In this document: piece by piece, positions 51,330 through 62,633 of the stretch
Layout: every line of letters begins with the position of its first letter
Numbering within the stretch: the stretch's first letter is position 1
Notes under the pieces: model-generated
The model's input: only the letters and a program-made list of their open reading frames with translations
Databases searched by the model: none
Told to the model about the DNA's origin: nothing
Source of the DNA: Nymphaea colorata
Lineage: Eukaryota; Streptophyta; Magnoliopsida; Nymphaeales; Nymphaeaceae
Reading direction: 5' to 3'
DNA length: 64,000 nucleotides
Assembly (NCBI RefSeq): GCF_008831285.2
Contig: NC_045145.1
Location: 24,862,802 to 24,926,801 of the forward strand
Position numbers and translations under genes: made by a program

Positions 51330-52025
51330 CTCTTTTATGAATCTCCCTGTTTCTCTCACCTCTTTCAATTTCTCTCCTAAAATCTCTCTTTTTATTTCTC
51401 TTCGGTTTATCTCTCACCTTTAAATATCTTTCTCTTTTGCCTGAAAATCACTTTCTCTTCGTTTCTCTTGAATTTATTTCTTTTCTGAGTCACCCTCTCT
51501 CTCGCTGTCTCTCTTCAATTTTCTCTCTTAAAATCTCTTTATCTTTCTTTCGTTAATCTCTCCCTCTCTCTCTTCTGTTTGTATCTTAAAATCTCTCATT
51601 CTCTCTGTCAATCTCTCTCTCTCTCTCTCTCCCTCCCCCATTGTTGTCTCCCTTTCTTTCTCTGCCTCCCTTTCATTTCTTTTTTACGATCTCTTTTTCT
51701 ATCTCTTCGATCTCACTCTCGGCAATTTCTCTCTTAAAACATCATTTTCTCTTACTGTTATTAATCTCTCTATTTGATTTCTTCCGCTGTACCTTCCCTT
51801 CTCTTTCTCTATGATTTCTCTATGAAAATTTCTCTCTATTATTAATCTCTTTCTGTCTATCCTAGATTTGCCTCTCTCTCTCTCTCTCTGTCTCCCTCCC
51901 TCCCCCCTCTCTCTCTCTCTTGGCTTGTCTGTCTCTTTTAACTTTATAAATAAGGTTGAACTACTATATAACTTTTATTATGAATAAGATTGATCTTTGC
52001 TGGCTCTCTCTCTCTCTCTCTATAT
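51330..52025. repeat. CT-rich polypyrimidine tract, ~690 bp
   Basis: TCTC and TTTCTCT words with short interruptions form a nearly pure pyrimidine plus strand. It is embedded in the NBS-LRR 5'-flank module copy III; the corresponding place in the copy at 60 kb has only a short (CT)n tract. Confidence 0.75.
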
Positions 52026-52049
52026 ACATAAATGCAACATTGATCCATG

Positions 52050-52710
52050 ACTGCTGCTAAATAAATCCAGAAGAAAACCTCAACCCCAATCTTCTAGGTC
52101 ACCGGGATTTGTACTTCACTGACAATTAAGAAGGGAAAAAAAAAAGAACATTAGAGGCAAGTGCGCTCATGCAGGGGTAAGCTAATAAAATAAGAATGAT
52201 ATTAAAGTAAAGATGAAAAAACTTCCTAAATCACATCCTAACTACTGTAACATGGTGCCAGATATATGTTGCCCACAGTGGCACGTGATCACTTAATACC
52301 ATTCAGTCATTTAGATCCCAATCCAGTAATCAAGAACATATTGATAGTCTTTTTTTTCCAGACTGTGATTCATTTTTTTAAATAGAAATTATTTGTTTTA
52401 ATATTGTTTGCAGTAATTATTTTTCTTGCTTTAAAATATTAAAAGAAACAAATACCAATAACTTGAAAAACTTGTCCGAGTTATAGAAGAAATTAGGCAG
52501 TGCTGAGAATAATGTGAGAAGGCAAATCAGATTGTTGACTGTCCTTACGTCTCTTAGTTGTCCAATATGTAGTTTGTAGGTAGAATATTTCTTGCTTTCT
52601 TCTTATTCTTCTCCTTTCAACAGAATCTGATTAGTCAAATTTCAATTTAATTTTGCAAAGTAGAGAAACTAAATGTCATTTCATGTCCGCCTGTGATAAT
52701 TCTATAAAAT
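52050..52710 (-). repeat. NBS-LRR 5'-flank module (copy III, outer part)
   Basis: AATAAATCC...CCCCAATCTTCTA at 52060-52100, GCGCTCATGCAGGGGTAA at 52163-52180 and 52370-52700 (ACCAATAACTT, GTAGAATATTTCTT, CTGATTAGTCAAATTT) match, in order, 60210, 61316 and 61590-61900. They match in reverse complement to 28700-29070. Confidence 0.6.
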
Positions 52711-52779
52711 TCATGACCATGGGAATTTACTCTACCATCTCCTAGAGAGGAAGCCTGAGCAATACTATACCATAGTATA

Positions 52780-53170
52780 GTATTTGGTGCAGCCAGACAC
52801 TGTCAGGCCGTACCCAAAAAGACAGGTTATGCACAGGACCTGGCCAAGCCTAGCTTGGTATGGGTAGGCTAGGTCGCACCAGGCTGTACCAGCGGCCACA
52901 ACGCAAGCCTGGCTTAACCAGGTATGGCCCCAGCCGGCCTGGCTCAACAGGTGTTGCCTCCTTAGGATATGCCAGTGGCCGGCCTGTTTCTGGCCAGGCC
53001 ATTCTAGGCCTGTCTGCGGCTAGCCAAGCTATGCCTGCAGCTAGGCTTACAGCCAGACAAAACAAGCCATGTGGCTGGCCTGAAGCACATTTTTAGGTCT
53101 GTTGTCTGCCACTCAGCTAGGCCTAGCTTGCTGGGTGCTTGGGAATAGCTTGCCCTTGGTACAGTCAAAC
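52780..53170. repeat. GC-rich patch of GGCC/CCAGGC words
   Basis: A sharply bounded GC-rich patch in AT-rich DNA, made of degenerate AGGCCTGGC, CTGGCCAGG and GCCGGCCTG words on both strands. Overlapping open frames on both strands are consequences of this composition. It is similar in texture to the smaller patch at 610-745. Confidence 0.6.
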
Positions 53171-54149
53171 TCTCGCTCAATTTTTTGAACAATTTTAACC
53201 TAATTAGGGAATTATGTAATTTGAAGCTAATAATAACTAATTAATAACTAATTATACTTAAAAAAAAGACTAAAATACCATTCGGTCTTTTTCATCTATA
53301 AATAATCATTGTTTCTACCTTCTAATACGTGATCAACCCCTTGGAGCCCTCTCTCTTTGTAAATACTTTTTCATTTCTACCTTCTAATATGCCTGACAAC
53401 CCCTTGAAGTCTTCCCTCTCCTACTCCAAACTTTCTTCTTATCCTCTTTTCACTTTAATATCTCTCTTCAGTGCTTCCTCATTTTCAATCTTGCAGTATT
53501 TCTTCTTCTTCAATTTTTATAATCGAGGAGCTCATGAAAGGCTCTTGTCTACTTTCTTCAACTCATTGGAGTCCTCATTTGATGACCTTATTTGGTAGTG
53601 GAAGCAAAGAAGTGATTTATTCTTCGACTTTATCAAGGTATGTTGATCTTTTCTATTTTTTTTACTTTTTGATTTCATGTCAAGCCAATTAATCCATAGA
53701 GATGGATTCGTTGAGAGAAGGATTTTTCTTAAAGCTATGGGAGTATGAACAATGCAAGTTTGTCTTTTTAATTCTCTCTTTCTCTATTTTCTTAAAAATC
53801 TGTCTTTTCAACTATCTCTTTTTTTTGAAACTATCTCTATTTTTTTAATTCTCTCTCTTTCAAATATCTTTCTCTCCCTACTCTTTCTTTTAGGTTGCTC
53901 TCTCTTTAACCTCTCCAATTTTTACTTTCCTCTTCATTTTGCTCCTTTCAATCTCCATCTTTTCCTTTTTTGAACTTCCCTTTCTCATCTTTTTACTTCT
54001 TTCTTTGTTTTTTTTTGTTCTCCCTCTTCTTTAACTAATCTCTCTTTTTTTTTTCTAGTTTTCGTCTCTCTTTTATTAATCTCTCTTGTTAATGTCTCTC
54101 TTTAAATCTTTCTCTTTTGGAGTGATTACTATACTTTAAGCTCCTTGCT
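53171..54149. other. Intergenic, CT-rich stretch, no gene
   Basis: 53330-54120 is rich in CTCTCTTT words, with three hydrophobic but low-complexity open frames. No protein family was recognised. Confidence 0.4.
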
Positions 54150-56250
54150 TAAATCCAAAGATATGTTGACAAAGAAAGGGTGTGATGTAAATGGAGACAT
54201 GGCTACTGATGAACATTACACATGCCATTTTATAATGAACAAATATTAAGATAAGTTGGACCGATAACCTATTGTACAATAAGAGGTCCTGTGTGCCCAA
54301 ATTTAAATATGGAGCAGATATTTGAATCTTGTGGAATGCATCAGGGATCCACTCCCACCAAAAAAAAAAAAATATGGACGGCTAGAAGGAAACCCATCAG
54401 TAAAAATTCGGTTGACGAGTTAACGATGGTGACAATGAAGAGCGTCATGTTGATTGATGACATGTCCATAGGCATCTGTAAAGACTAGATATTTACCAAC
54501 TATTATGGGAACCATCAGTATTGAAATGAGTATCACTAACGTCCAATGAGAACCATCATTGCTTATTGAATCACTAATGTTCGATTCCGCTGTCACTAAT
54601 GGTGGGTCTTCCCTTAAACGTGTAGACAACCCATTGTTTACTGAGTTATCTTGAGCACATCAATAAATATACAACTTTTACGAACCGCGTATCAATGCCA
54701 TCAGTATTTATCTAGGTGACGTTGTTTCTTCTGTCAGTGTATGTTTAAAAGCTTGCTCACAGTTTCTCATGATATATCTTCCTTTATGACTGATGGTTTT
54801 TGTCTTCCACCAATGAACACTTATCCTTATTTTTCTATTGCAATCAGGGGTGAATCCAAGGGAGAGTCCACAGCAAAAAAAAAAAAAAAAATACATGTAA
54901 ATTTTAGAAAATTTCACTTGTCCTATATAAAAATTTTGGAAAAGTCAAAATTTAGAAACTTTACTTCGACCCCCTTCATGAAAAAAATTTTGGTTCTGCC
55001 CCCCTGGTTGCAATCCCCTTTCGATTTTCCTCTCTTTGTCATCCACAGCTTCCCCCAAATCTGTGTTACTTGCCACTAACAACCATTGAACCTACCTTCA
55101 ATCAGCCACGGTTGCCCACCATTGAATACTATGTGTGAAACCTTCACAATTTCCTACTGGAAGCACAAGCAAGAATCAACTCGAAGCACAAAATACAGCA
55201 TTAAGAAAACAAGTCAATACTATACAAGAAACACTAGTTGTACTTGATGAAAAAAAGCACGATATGATGAAGTTAAATTAAAGTGTCTGAGCTTGAGACA
55301 ACTTGTGTTAAGGTCCCCAAGGTAGATACTAAATGTACAAAGGTAGATATGCTCATAGATAGTGTAAATCAAATTATAGCTTCACTTGTGGGATCATTTG
55401 GTTAAGTTTCAAATATATTTTCTATTAAAATCATGCATACCATTTCTTGTAACATATTTTACTTGTTCTATGCAACTTTGCCGCCTGATTTACGCCATTG
55501 ATAAGTATCGATGAAATTTGAAGTCTAGATTCTTGGACTTCGTTTCATGTTTTGAATATTATTACCAACACCATTGGAATATCTAAGTTGGGCTACATGT
55601 ATCAAAAAATTTGTTAGACTTATTCATACATATGTAGTTGTTATTAAGGATAATATCCATTCATTTGTCTGTTAATCAATAATATGTTCTGTATAATACA
55701 TTGATTGCATTTTGTTCTGTTATTGATATCGTGCAAGGTTTTTTTGTATTCCTATTTTCCAGGTTGTACATGATATAGTATAATATAAAACATATTACAA
55801 CCTTTTACTGACAGGTATCTCACATCAGTAAAAGTGCAATCTAGCGTCCATAAAATAGCTATTACTGACAGGAAGCAATTGTCAATATTAAATATTAATT
55901 TTTTCTGGTGGGTATTTCCATTAGTAAAAGGTGCACTGACGGTAGCCAGTCGTTACTATATCTGGTACACTGTAGTGACAGCTGCGGGTGTGTCAGTAAA
56001 TCCTCAGCAATACAAGATGGCCACGATTTTCAGTGTAAGTGCACAAATGACTGACTGATGTAAGCAAGCGTCGCTACCCCATGCAATACACTAACAGCAA
56101 CAGCCATTAGTATAATTCGACATCTACTAACGGTCTAGTGGACCCCGTCATTGAAATATTTAGTAGCACAATCTACACTCATGGATCCTGACGTCCATCA
56201 ATAAAAGTATTAATGGTAGTCTAGACATTTTTAAATGTCAATAATGTTTT
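54150..56250. mobile_element. CACTA (En/Spm)-like remnant
   Basis: Both ends carry many copies of short words of the type CACTAA(C/T)G, CATCAGTA, TACTGACGG and GTCAGTAA in both orientations (54410-54740 and 55800-56235). This is the subterminal repeat pattern of CACTA elements. Between them, 55150-55270 reads on the plus strand as a coiled-coil tail (QLEAQNTALRKQVNTIQETL) resembling the C-terminus of plant En/Spm-type transposase proteins. No intact transposase and no clean CACTA termini were found. A short repeat at 54845-55010 is inserted inside it. Confidence 0.5.
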
Positions 56251-56749
56251 CTTTTTGATGATCCAAGCCTTAGGATGCCAATAAATTGGATTTGGACCAT
56301 ATGTATCGTCTTATAATGTCCAGTTACCGATGCAAACTGACCAGCAGTAGGCTCCCATGTTTTATTAAGAACGGGATGAAATTGGAAACTATACACAAAC
56401 TATAAATGTCCGATTTATTGGATATGGTCCACCTATTTCAAAACGAATTCAAATGTGGCAACATTTCAATCTAACTTTTGTATTCATAATCTGAATTTTA
56501 TATGAATTTGACTTTTTAATTAGCATTCTATATACAAATCCAGCTTCTAAATAAACAACTAATCATTTCAAACCACAGTAGTTGATATTTTAAGAATCAA
56601 CTTCCAAAATACATGGATATCGGATAGACATTTGTTTAAAATTGAACATAAATTTAAATCAAATCAAATATTGACTGACTCAAAAAACTCAAGCTGGAGC
56701 TCAACTTGATGATACTACATCGAGCTCGAACCCAACTTATTTAGCTTGC
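56251..56749. other. Intergenic, nothing recognised
   Basis: AT-rich. A short GAGCTC/CTCGA patch lies at 56690-56740. No gene. Confidence 0.35.
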
Positions 56750-57580
56750 TTATGCTAAATATGTACTGTTTCTTTTAACTCGTTTAGTTAGTACTCGTTT
56801 AACATGATGTCCCCATGATTGGGCTTAGGATCAGGATGGCTGGGACTCATACAAATCTAGTTCAGCTGTTGTTTTTCAACAGACTCTGTTTGACAGAACC
56901 ATGAGCTCAGTACTAAGTGTGAAAGGTCTCTCTAACAATAGCAACAAATTAAGATCAAGTGGCACTAGCCAGGCAAGGTTGGTTCAGACCAATTAAATGG
57001 CCAGGCTAGGTTTTCTAGCTAGTTTTTCTAGCAATTTGCTTTCATGTTGGATTTCTTGATTTCATACACATAAAGCTGCAGTTGAGGGTTTAAAAGAAGA
57101 AATCCAACATTTTTCGCACAGTGGTAAAAATGTACAGTTCATTAAGTACCTCGGTTGTTGCTGTGGCTTATATATATATATAAATATATATGTGTGTGTG
57201 TGTGTGTGTGTGTCTGTATAACAGTAGAACGCGACCCCATTTGCAATCTGCTTGCCGACAGAAGGACAGCAAGTTGTAGAAATTAAAGGAAAATAAGAGA
57301 GGAAAGCTTCAGCTTTGGAAGCTTTTTTGATCAGTGTGTGAAGGGTGTGGAATAGATGGGTCTGCTTTTAACCCAGATGTTTATCTTGAACAAATTTAAG
57401 CGTTTTTTCTTTTTGACAAAAATAAAGTTCATGCAATGCACGGGATTGTTTGCCAATTATGTATTGTGGTCCATACCGCTGTCTACAAACTACAAAGTCT
57501 ATTTTTTTCTTTTCATTTTTGCTTGGATCTTGATGGCTGGGGCAATCCAGGCTTGTTATACATTCACTTGCTGTCACTGA
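56750..57580 (-). repeat. NBS-LRR 5'-flank module (copy IV), no gene attached
   Basis: 56800-57160 matches 60445-60880 (for example CTCTGTTTGACAGAAC, CATGAGCTCAG, GCAAGGTTGG, GTACAGTTCATTAAGTA). 57200-57560 matches 60990-61470 (GCAATCTGCTTGCCGACA, AAGCTTCAGCTTTGGA, ATGTTTATCTTGA, TATTGTGGTCCATAC). Same orientation. (TA)n and (GT)n at 57170-57213 occupy the place of the long (TA)n in the copy at 60.9 kb. Confidence 0.75.
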
Positions 57581-58039
57581 ATTTTGACCATATTATAATC
57601 AAGTAAATTGCTGAGAAACAGGTGATCCAGCAGGGCCTGCTTCCTCATAAAACAACCGATGCCAAAAGCCTCATATGGACATGTTGGTGTGATTTCTTAG
57701 AATCTTACACTTTGGAAAAAGTTTTATAATTTCAATGCTTTCATATATCCATCTGAGTTAAAAAACACACTATAAAATGCATGAATTATAAATTATTCAA
57801 CTATAAGCAGTTCCCAATTTTTTTTCAAACATCTCATATAATTTTGAAGAAATGTGTATAGTGCTAGCAAGTGCATCTTCTTAAAAGTTAAGAATGTAGG
57901 CACATTTTCAGACTATGGGTTTGTGTTTTAAATTTATGAAGATCATTAAATGCATATTAATGGCCTAAATGTGAAAACCTTTGAAGGCCGCTCAAATAAT
58001 GGCCAACTTGGGATTTTATCATATCAAATAAATCCCAAT
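57581..58039. other. Intergenic, nothing recognised
   Basis: AT-rich spacer between flank copy IV and the 3' end of NBS copy V. No LRR sequence could be followed here. Confidence 0.35.
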
Positions 58040-60002
58040 TCTCTGCATCTTTCAGGCAAAGATACCTCAAGTTGCACACTTCGCCTATTTCCTTGGGCAA
58101 CTCTCCAATTCTGCTATTACTTAATCCAATGTTTGCAGGTTACAGAGTCTGCCGATTGAACTGGGCAACCGTCTCACATGAGAATGGCTTTGATCCAAAT
58201 ATTTTAGAAGTGCAAGGTCTTCAATGGACTTTGGCAGCTCATCGATCTGAGATTCCCTCAATGACAACACCCTCAACTACTTGAAATTGGCTAAGTCTTT
58301 AGTATAAACCAAAGGCAACTCACTCGTAATATTGTGCGCAACTTATTTGCTGCTCTTGAGGCATTACGCTTTTGCACTTCTGCATTGTCGACACCAAGTA
58401 ATGACAGATGGTGGGTGTGCTCAGTAGTAGAGGCATGACTATATTCCTTTCCACCTATAAATAAGGCAAGGTCATGCAAAATGTCATGCAATTTGATCCT
58501 TATATTCAGTTTCTTCAATCATGAACCGATTTATCAAGTCACTAATCCATTGGTTAGCAGTCACTTCCACATCAATGGCTTTCTTTTGGTCAATCAATCC
58601 ATGTGCCATCCATTGCATGACCAATCTATCCATTTTTATCTCCTGATCCTTTGGATAAATGCAGCAATATACAAAACAAATCTTCAAATAATGTGCCAAG
58701 TCATCGTAGCTCAGCATGAGACCAGGAAGAACGCTACCACATATTTCAGAGGATGATGATGTTGAGGAAGGCATCTTCCATTCCCAGATCTCACTCTTCT
58801 CATCGGTTTCCCAGTCGTTTTTCGTCTTCATTTTTGTACCCATTAAGGATCCTACCGTCTGAACAACAAGTGGCAACCCATCACATTTCGCCACTATTTT
58901 CTCCCCAATACGTTTCAAATGGTGACTCTCTAATTCATGTTCTTGTTTCTTTGCCACACACAGAAACAAGCTCCAACTTTCATCGAAAGACATTTGTGGC
59001 AATTTATGAATTTTAGCACCAATCGCTTGGGAGACTTCTACCTTTCTATTGGTGATCAAAATCTTGCTTTCCTTTGCACCTCCCAACAGGATGGCTGCTA
59101 AGTCCCCCACCACCCATCTAATTCACATAGATCATCTAAGACCAATAAGAACTTGCTCTTTGACAGCTTACTCCGTAATCGTGTGCACAAATCACTCAAG
59201 GAAGTGGTACCCTTAAGTTCTCTGACCGACTCCTTGCATATCTTTTTCATCAAACCCATACGATTTGGCTTCTCTGAAACACAAACCCACCACCTGCGGT
59301 TCCCAAACTGTTCTTTGACTTCATTAAAAACCATTTTTGCAAGAGTTGTTTTCCCAATCCCACCTTGACCTACAATGGATACAATAGAAACACCATCTTT
59401 TCCGAGCGCACTACTCTCATTGAAGCCATCAAACAAGAGTTCTTTTACTTTCTCTTTATCATCTGCCCTACCCGTGGATGGTTGTGCAGTACCTATGAGA
59501 TGGGTTATCTCTCAAGAATTGTCATGTTCACCACCAATAGGAACCTCACTCTTAACTTTTGGTGTTGTGTTGTGCAAATCCATCATTTTCTTATGGTGTT
59601 CCATTTCATTAAGCCTTTGGTTGATCTTTTTAATTTCATTCCCAAGTTGGTAAGATTCAGATACATGTTCCTTAAAGCAAGAGCACAGAGTGGTCCAGGG
59701 CTTCCTTACCTTGTCCCTTTTGCAAAGTGCAATTGTGGTTTGGTATCATTCGATGATGTCCTGGGCATCATTGAAAACATCCTTCAGCTCTCCCTTCAGA
59801 TCTCTGTTGTGCTCATTGCTGAAAAAGGGCTTGTGATCCGTGACTTTGAGGGCCTTCTGAAAGCATCTGAACTTCTCCTAGAGCACCTCGAGATCATCTT
59901 CGGCATTCAAGATGAGATCCACCTTTTCTTCCAACAAGCTGGCTACAGCCCCAACAGAATAGAAATAGGCGTTTGCACAAGGGTGTCGATTACTGTTGTC
60001 AT
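58040..60002 (-). pseudogene. CC-NB-ARC-LRR pseudogene, 3'-truncated (NBS copy V)
   Basis: From the ATG at 60002 an Rx-N coiled coil (VIDTLVQT, then after a frameshift ILNAEDDLEVL, LKDVFNDAQDIIE) runs to about 59500, with at least three in-frame stops. Frame 59436-59098 is well kept: the P-loop GQGGIGKTTLAK is intact, followed by RRWWVCVSEKPN and kinase-2 LLVLDDLCE (usual Trp replaced by Cys). After a frameshift, 59113-58484 has RNBS-B (SKILITNRK), RNBS-C (MSFDESWSLF), GLPL (CDGLPLVVQTVG) and RNBS-D (LKICFVYCCIYPKD). A one-base shift then leads to the MHD-type motif KLHDILHDLA (58518-58291) and KLRTILRVS. Two LRR-like units (LPKSIEDLALLKYLD, LPSSIGRLCNLQTLD, then a stop) reach about 58050, where the gene ends. 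Best preserved of the three NBS copies but non-functional. Confidence 0.88.
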
Positions 60003-60887
60003 CTTCTCTGTTCTTTTTTTCTTGGTAGAAGAAAGAGCTAGCAGAGGAAGACAACTAGAAATCTGAAAATGGAAGGAGAGGAAGGCAAAGGAAGGCCAAA
60101 CAAATTTAGGTCGACCACTGCTTAAATCTGAAAATGGAAGGAGAAGGAAGACAAAGGAAGTGCTCTACAGGCTGGCAAGGTCCATGATTGGTGATAAATA
60201 AATCCATAAAAATTCCTGAACCCCAAACTTCTACATCACCTACACTTCCTCTTTCTCACGTTTGTGGGATTTATAATTGTATTATGTAAAAAGTTTGGAT
60301 GCATGATTTTTTTTTTCAAAATCCAAAATTTTGTTTAGCCCATCCAATTTTCGTGACCTGACCATTGACTAGAAGTACAACTTGTTGGTGCCGCGAGGGA
60401 ATGCCATCAACCTTGCCAAACTCAAGGCTGGTCTATTGTGAAGAGACAAAGATGATGATGTCCCCATGATGACCATTACAAAGTGCTTCATATTTAGACT
60501 TATGATCAGGATGTCTGGGGCTCATACTAATCCAGTTCAGCTGTTGTCGTTCAATAAGCTCTGTTTGACAGAACAATGAGCTCAGAACGGGATGTGAAAG
60601 GTCATTCTAACAATGACAACAGAGCATGATCAAGTGGAACTAGCCATGCAAGGTTGGCTCAGACCAATTACATAGCCAGGACTAGGTGTTGTTACTAGTC
60701 TTTTCAGCTATTTCCTTTCAAGTGGGCGTTCTTGATTTCATGCATAGAAGGCTTCAGTTGAGGGTTTAAAACAAGTGACGCAAGAAGCAAGGCCAACAAT
60801 ATCCCCAAAAGAAAAAAATTGTTCTTCCAATCAAACTCTCATTTTCACACAGTGGTGAAATGTACAGTTCATTAAGTATCTCTGTGG

Positions 60888-60969
<82 letters not shown>

Positions 60970-62154
60970 ATATATATATATATATATAGCTCTAGAGATA
61001 TTAAAAAAACAGTAGATCTTGACCCCATCTGCAATCTGCTTGCCGACATATAATGACAGCAGTTGAAATTGGAGCAAAAGAAGAGAAAAGCTTCAGCTTT
61101 GGATGCTTTCTGATAGGTGCATAAAAGGTCAGACTTCCACTCCCAGAAGTTTTTCTTGATCCAATGAAGGATGCTGGGAGGTAGGCTCCCCACCATTTAT
61201 TAAGAAGGATTCATATGTACATGACAGAAGTTTATCTTGATCAAATTTAGTGTTTTCTTCTACAAAATAAGTACAAGTATCGGCAATTAAGAAAAATAAA
61301 CATTATAGGCTAAGTGCACTCATGCAGGGGTATACAAGGTAATAGAATACGAATGGTATTAAGTTGAAGACAAAACAATTAATAAATGGAGTTCCAACCA
61401 GTGAAAATGGTGTCAATTACATATTGTGGTTCATACGGATGTTGACAAATTCAATTTTTTGTCCACTTGTGTGTGGCTTAGCCTACCATCTTTCGATCCC
61501 TCGTATTTTATTTTCCTCTTGAAATCCCAATCAAGGAATCAAGAACAAATTGATAGTGGTCCCTCCTTTTTTTCTAGACTGTGATTCATTTTTTTTATGA
61601 AATTACAAATTTTGGTTCAAACAACAAAATACCAATAATTTCAAAAATATGTCATAGTGTTATAGGAGAAATTATGGCCGTGGTGAGAATATAATGTACT
61701 TGATGGGTATTATATGAAAATGTAAATCAAATTCTTGAGAGATCGGTGAGTCCTTATGGTCTCTTATTCATCTAATATATAGTTTATAGCTAGAATATTT
61801 CTTCTTTCAATAGAACCTGATTAGTTAAATTTAAATTTGATTCCACAAGGTATAGTAGCTAAATTGCATTTGAAGTCTGTTTGTAATAATCCTATACAAA
61901 ATTGATCATTTGCAATTCATTCTGTCCCCACATATAGAGAAAGCCCCAAGCGGTGTAGCATGGTTGCCTGGACTGACAAGACAACGAAAGTTCACTGTTA
62001 GTTCATTTATTGTGGGTGCTACTGCTAGGGACTGGAAAAGATTGATGCATGACACTTTAGTTGACATGTACTCTGCTCTCCACCCAGAACGGGTTAGAGG
62101 AAAAAAGGAAGGGCTTCAGCCTCCTCAGGGCATTCATATAAACTAAAGCAAAAA
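60003..62154 (-). repeat. NBS-LRR 5'-flank module (copy V, most complete)
   Basis: Reference copy of the module, upstream of NBS copy V. It comprises a leader-like segment at 60070-60170, the segment at 60200-60300, 60360-60760, the (TA)n tract, 61000-61460 and 61590-62100. Parts of it recur at 1.65, 28.1-29.8, 49.8-52.7 and 56.75-57.6 kb. No coding region was recognised; an open frame at 61910-62146 overlaps a block that is equally conserved in the inverted copy without keeping the frame. Confidence 0.7.
60902..60987. repeat. (TA)n microsatellite
   Basis: About 85 bases of almost uninterrupted TA preceded by (CT)n. Short low-complexity frames on the minus strand translate this tract and are not genes. 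Confidence 0.9.
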
Positions 62155-62480
62155 TACAGTTGTGAGATTAATTTAATCCAAACCATCAATCAGTAAAGAA
62201 AACACGGTGACAAGAGCGTCATTTTCATCAGGATAGACCAAGGGTATTCGTATAAAATAAAGCAAAAAAATGTAGTTGGGATATGAATTTAATCCATAAT
62301 ATCCACCAGTAAAAGAGACAAAGTGACCAGAACATCATTTTCTTTACGACAGACAAAGGGTATTCATACAAACTAAAAGCAAAAAAAAAAAAAAAAAAAA
62401 AAAAAGACAGTTATAAATGAATTTAATCCAAAGCATCCAGCAGTCAAAAAGACAGTGATAAGAGAATAATTTTAATTACA
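62155..62480 (-). repeat. Three-unit minisatellite, inverted relative to 28150-28480
   Basis: Units with GGGTATTC.TA.AAA.TAAAGC, then GAATTTAATCCA and AGTGA.AAGA.C.TCATTTT start near 62130, 62230 and 62345. They are reverse-complement homologues of the units at 28.1-28.5 kb. A 28-base A run (about 62378-62405) interrupts the third unit. Confidence 0.75.
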
Positions 62481-62602
62481 ACAGACCCAGAAGAATGGCT
62501 GCAAGGTGCATGACAATGACACTGGACTGCTTAATTGGATGCCGGTTTTAAGCACTAAAAGAGTGCACTGCTCATTCATTGAAGAAGAAGCCCCTTTGAC
62601 CC

Positions 62603-62633
<31 letters not shown>

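Noticed and set aside
52765-53192. Overlapping open frames on both strands in the GC-rich patch
   Set aside because: Stops are rare by composition alone; the frames have no similarity and mirror each other on the two strands.
53329-53973. Hydrophobic open frames that could look like membrane proteins
   Set aside because: Low-complexity CT-rich sequence gives Phe/Leu/Ser runs; no family pattern, start context or splice structure.
47780-60002. A single NBS-LRR gene with a 8.5-kb intron or insertion
   Set aside because: The first LRR segment is present in both parts, so they are two partial copies.
60766-61196. Open frames with long Tyr-Ile runs
   Set aside because: They translate the (TA)n microsatellite.
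61910-62146. 78-codon open frame in the NBS-LRR flank module
   Set aside because: The homologous DNA in the inverted copy (28.6-28.7 kb) is conserved at nucleotide level but does not keep this frame, and no protein family is recognisable.
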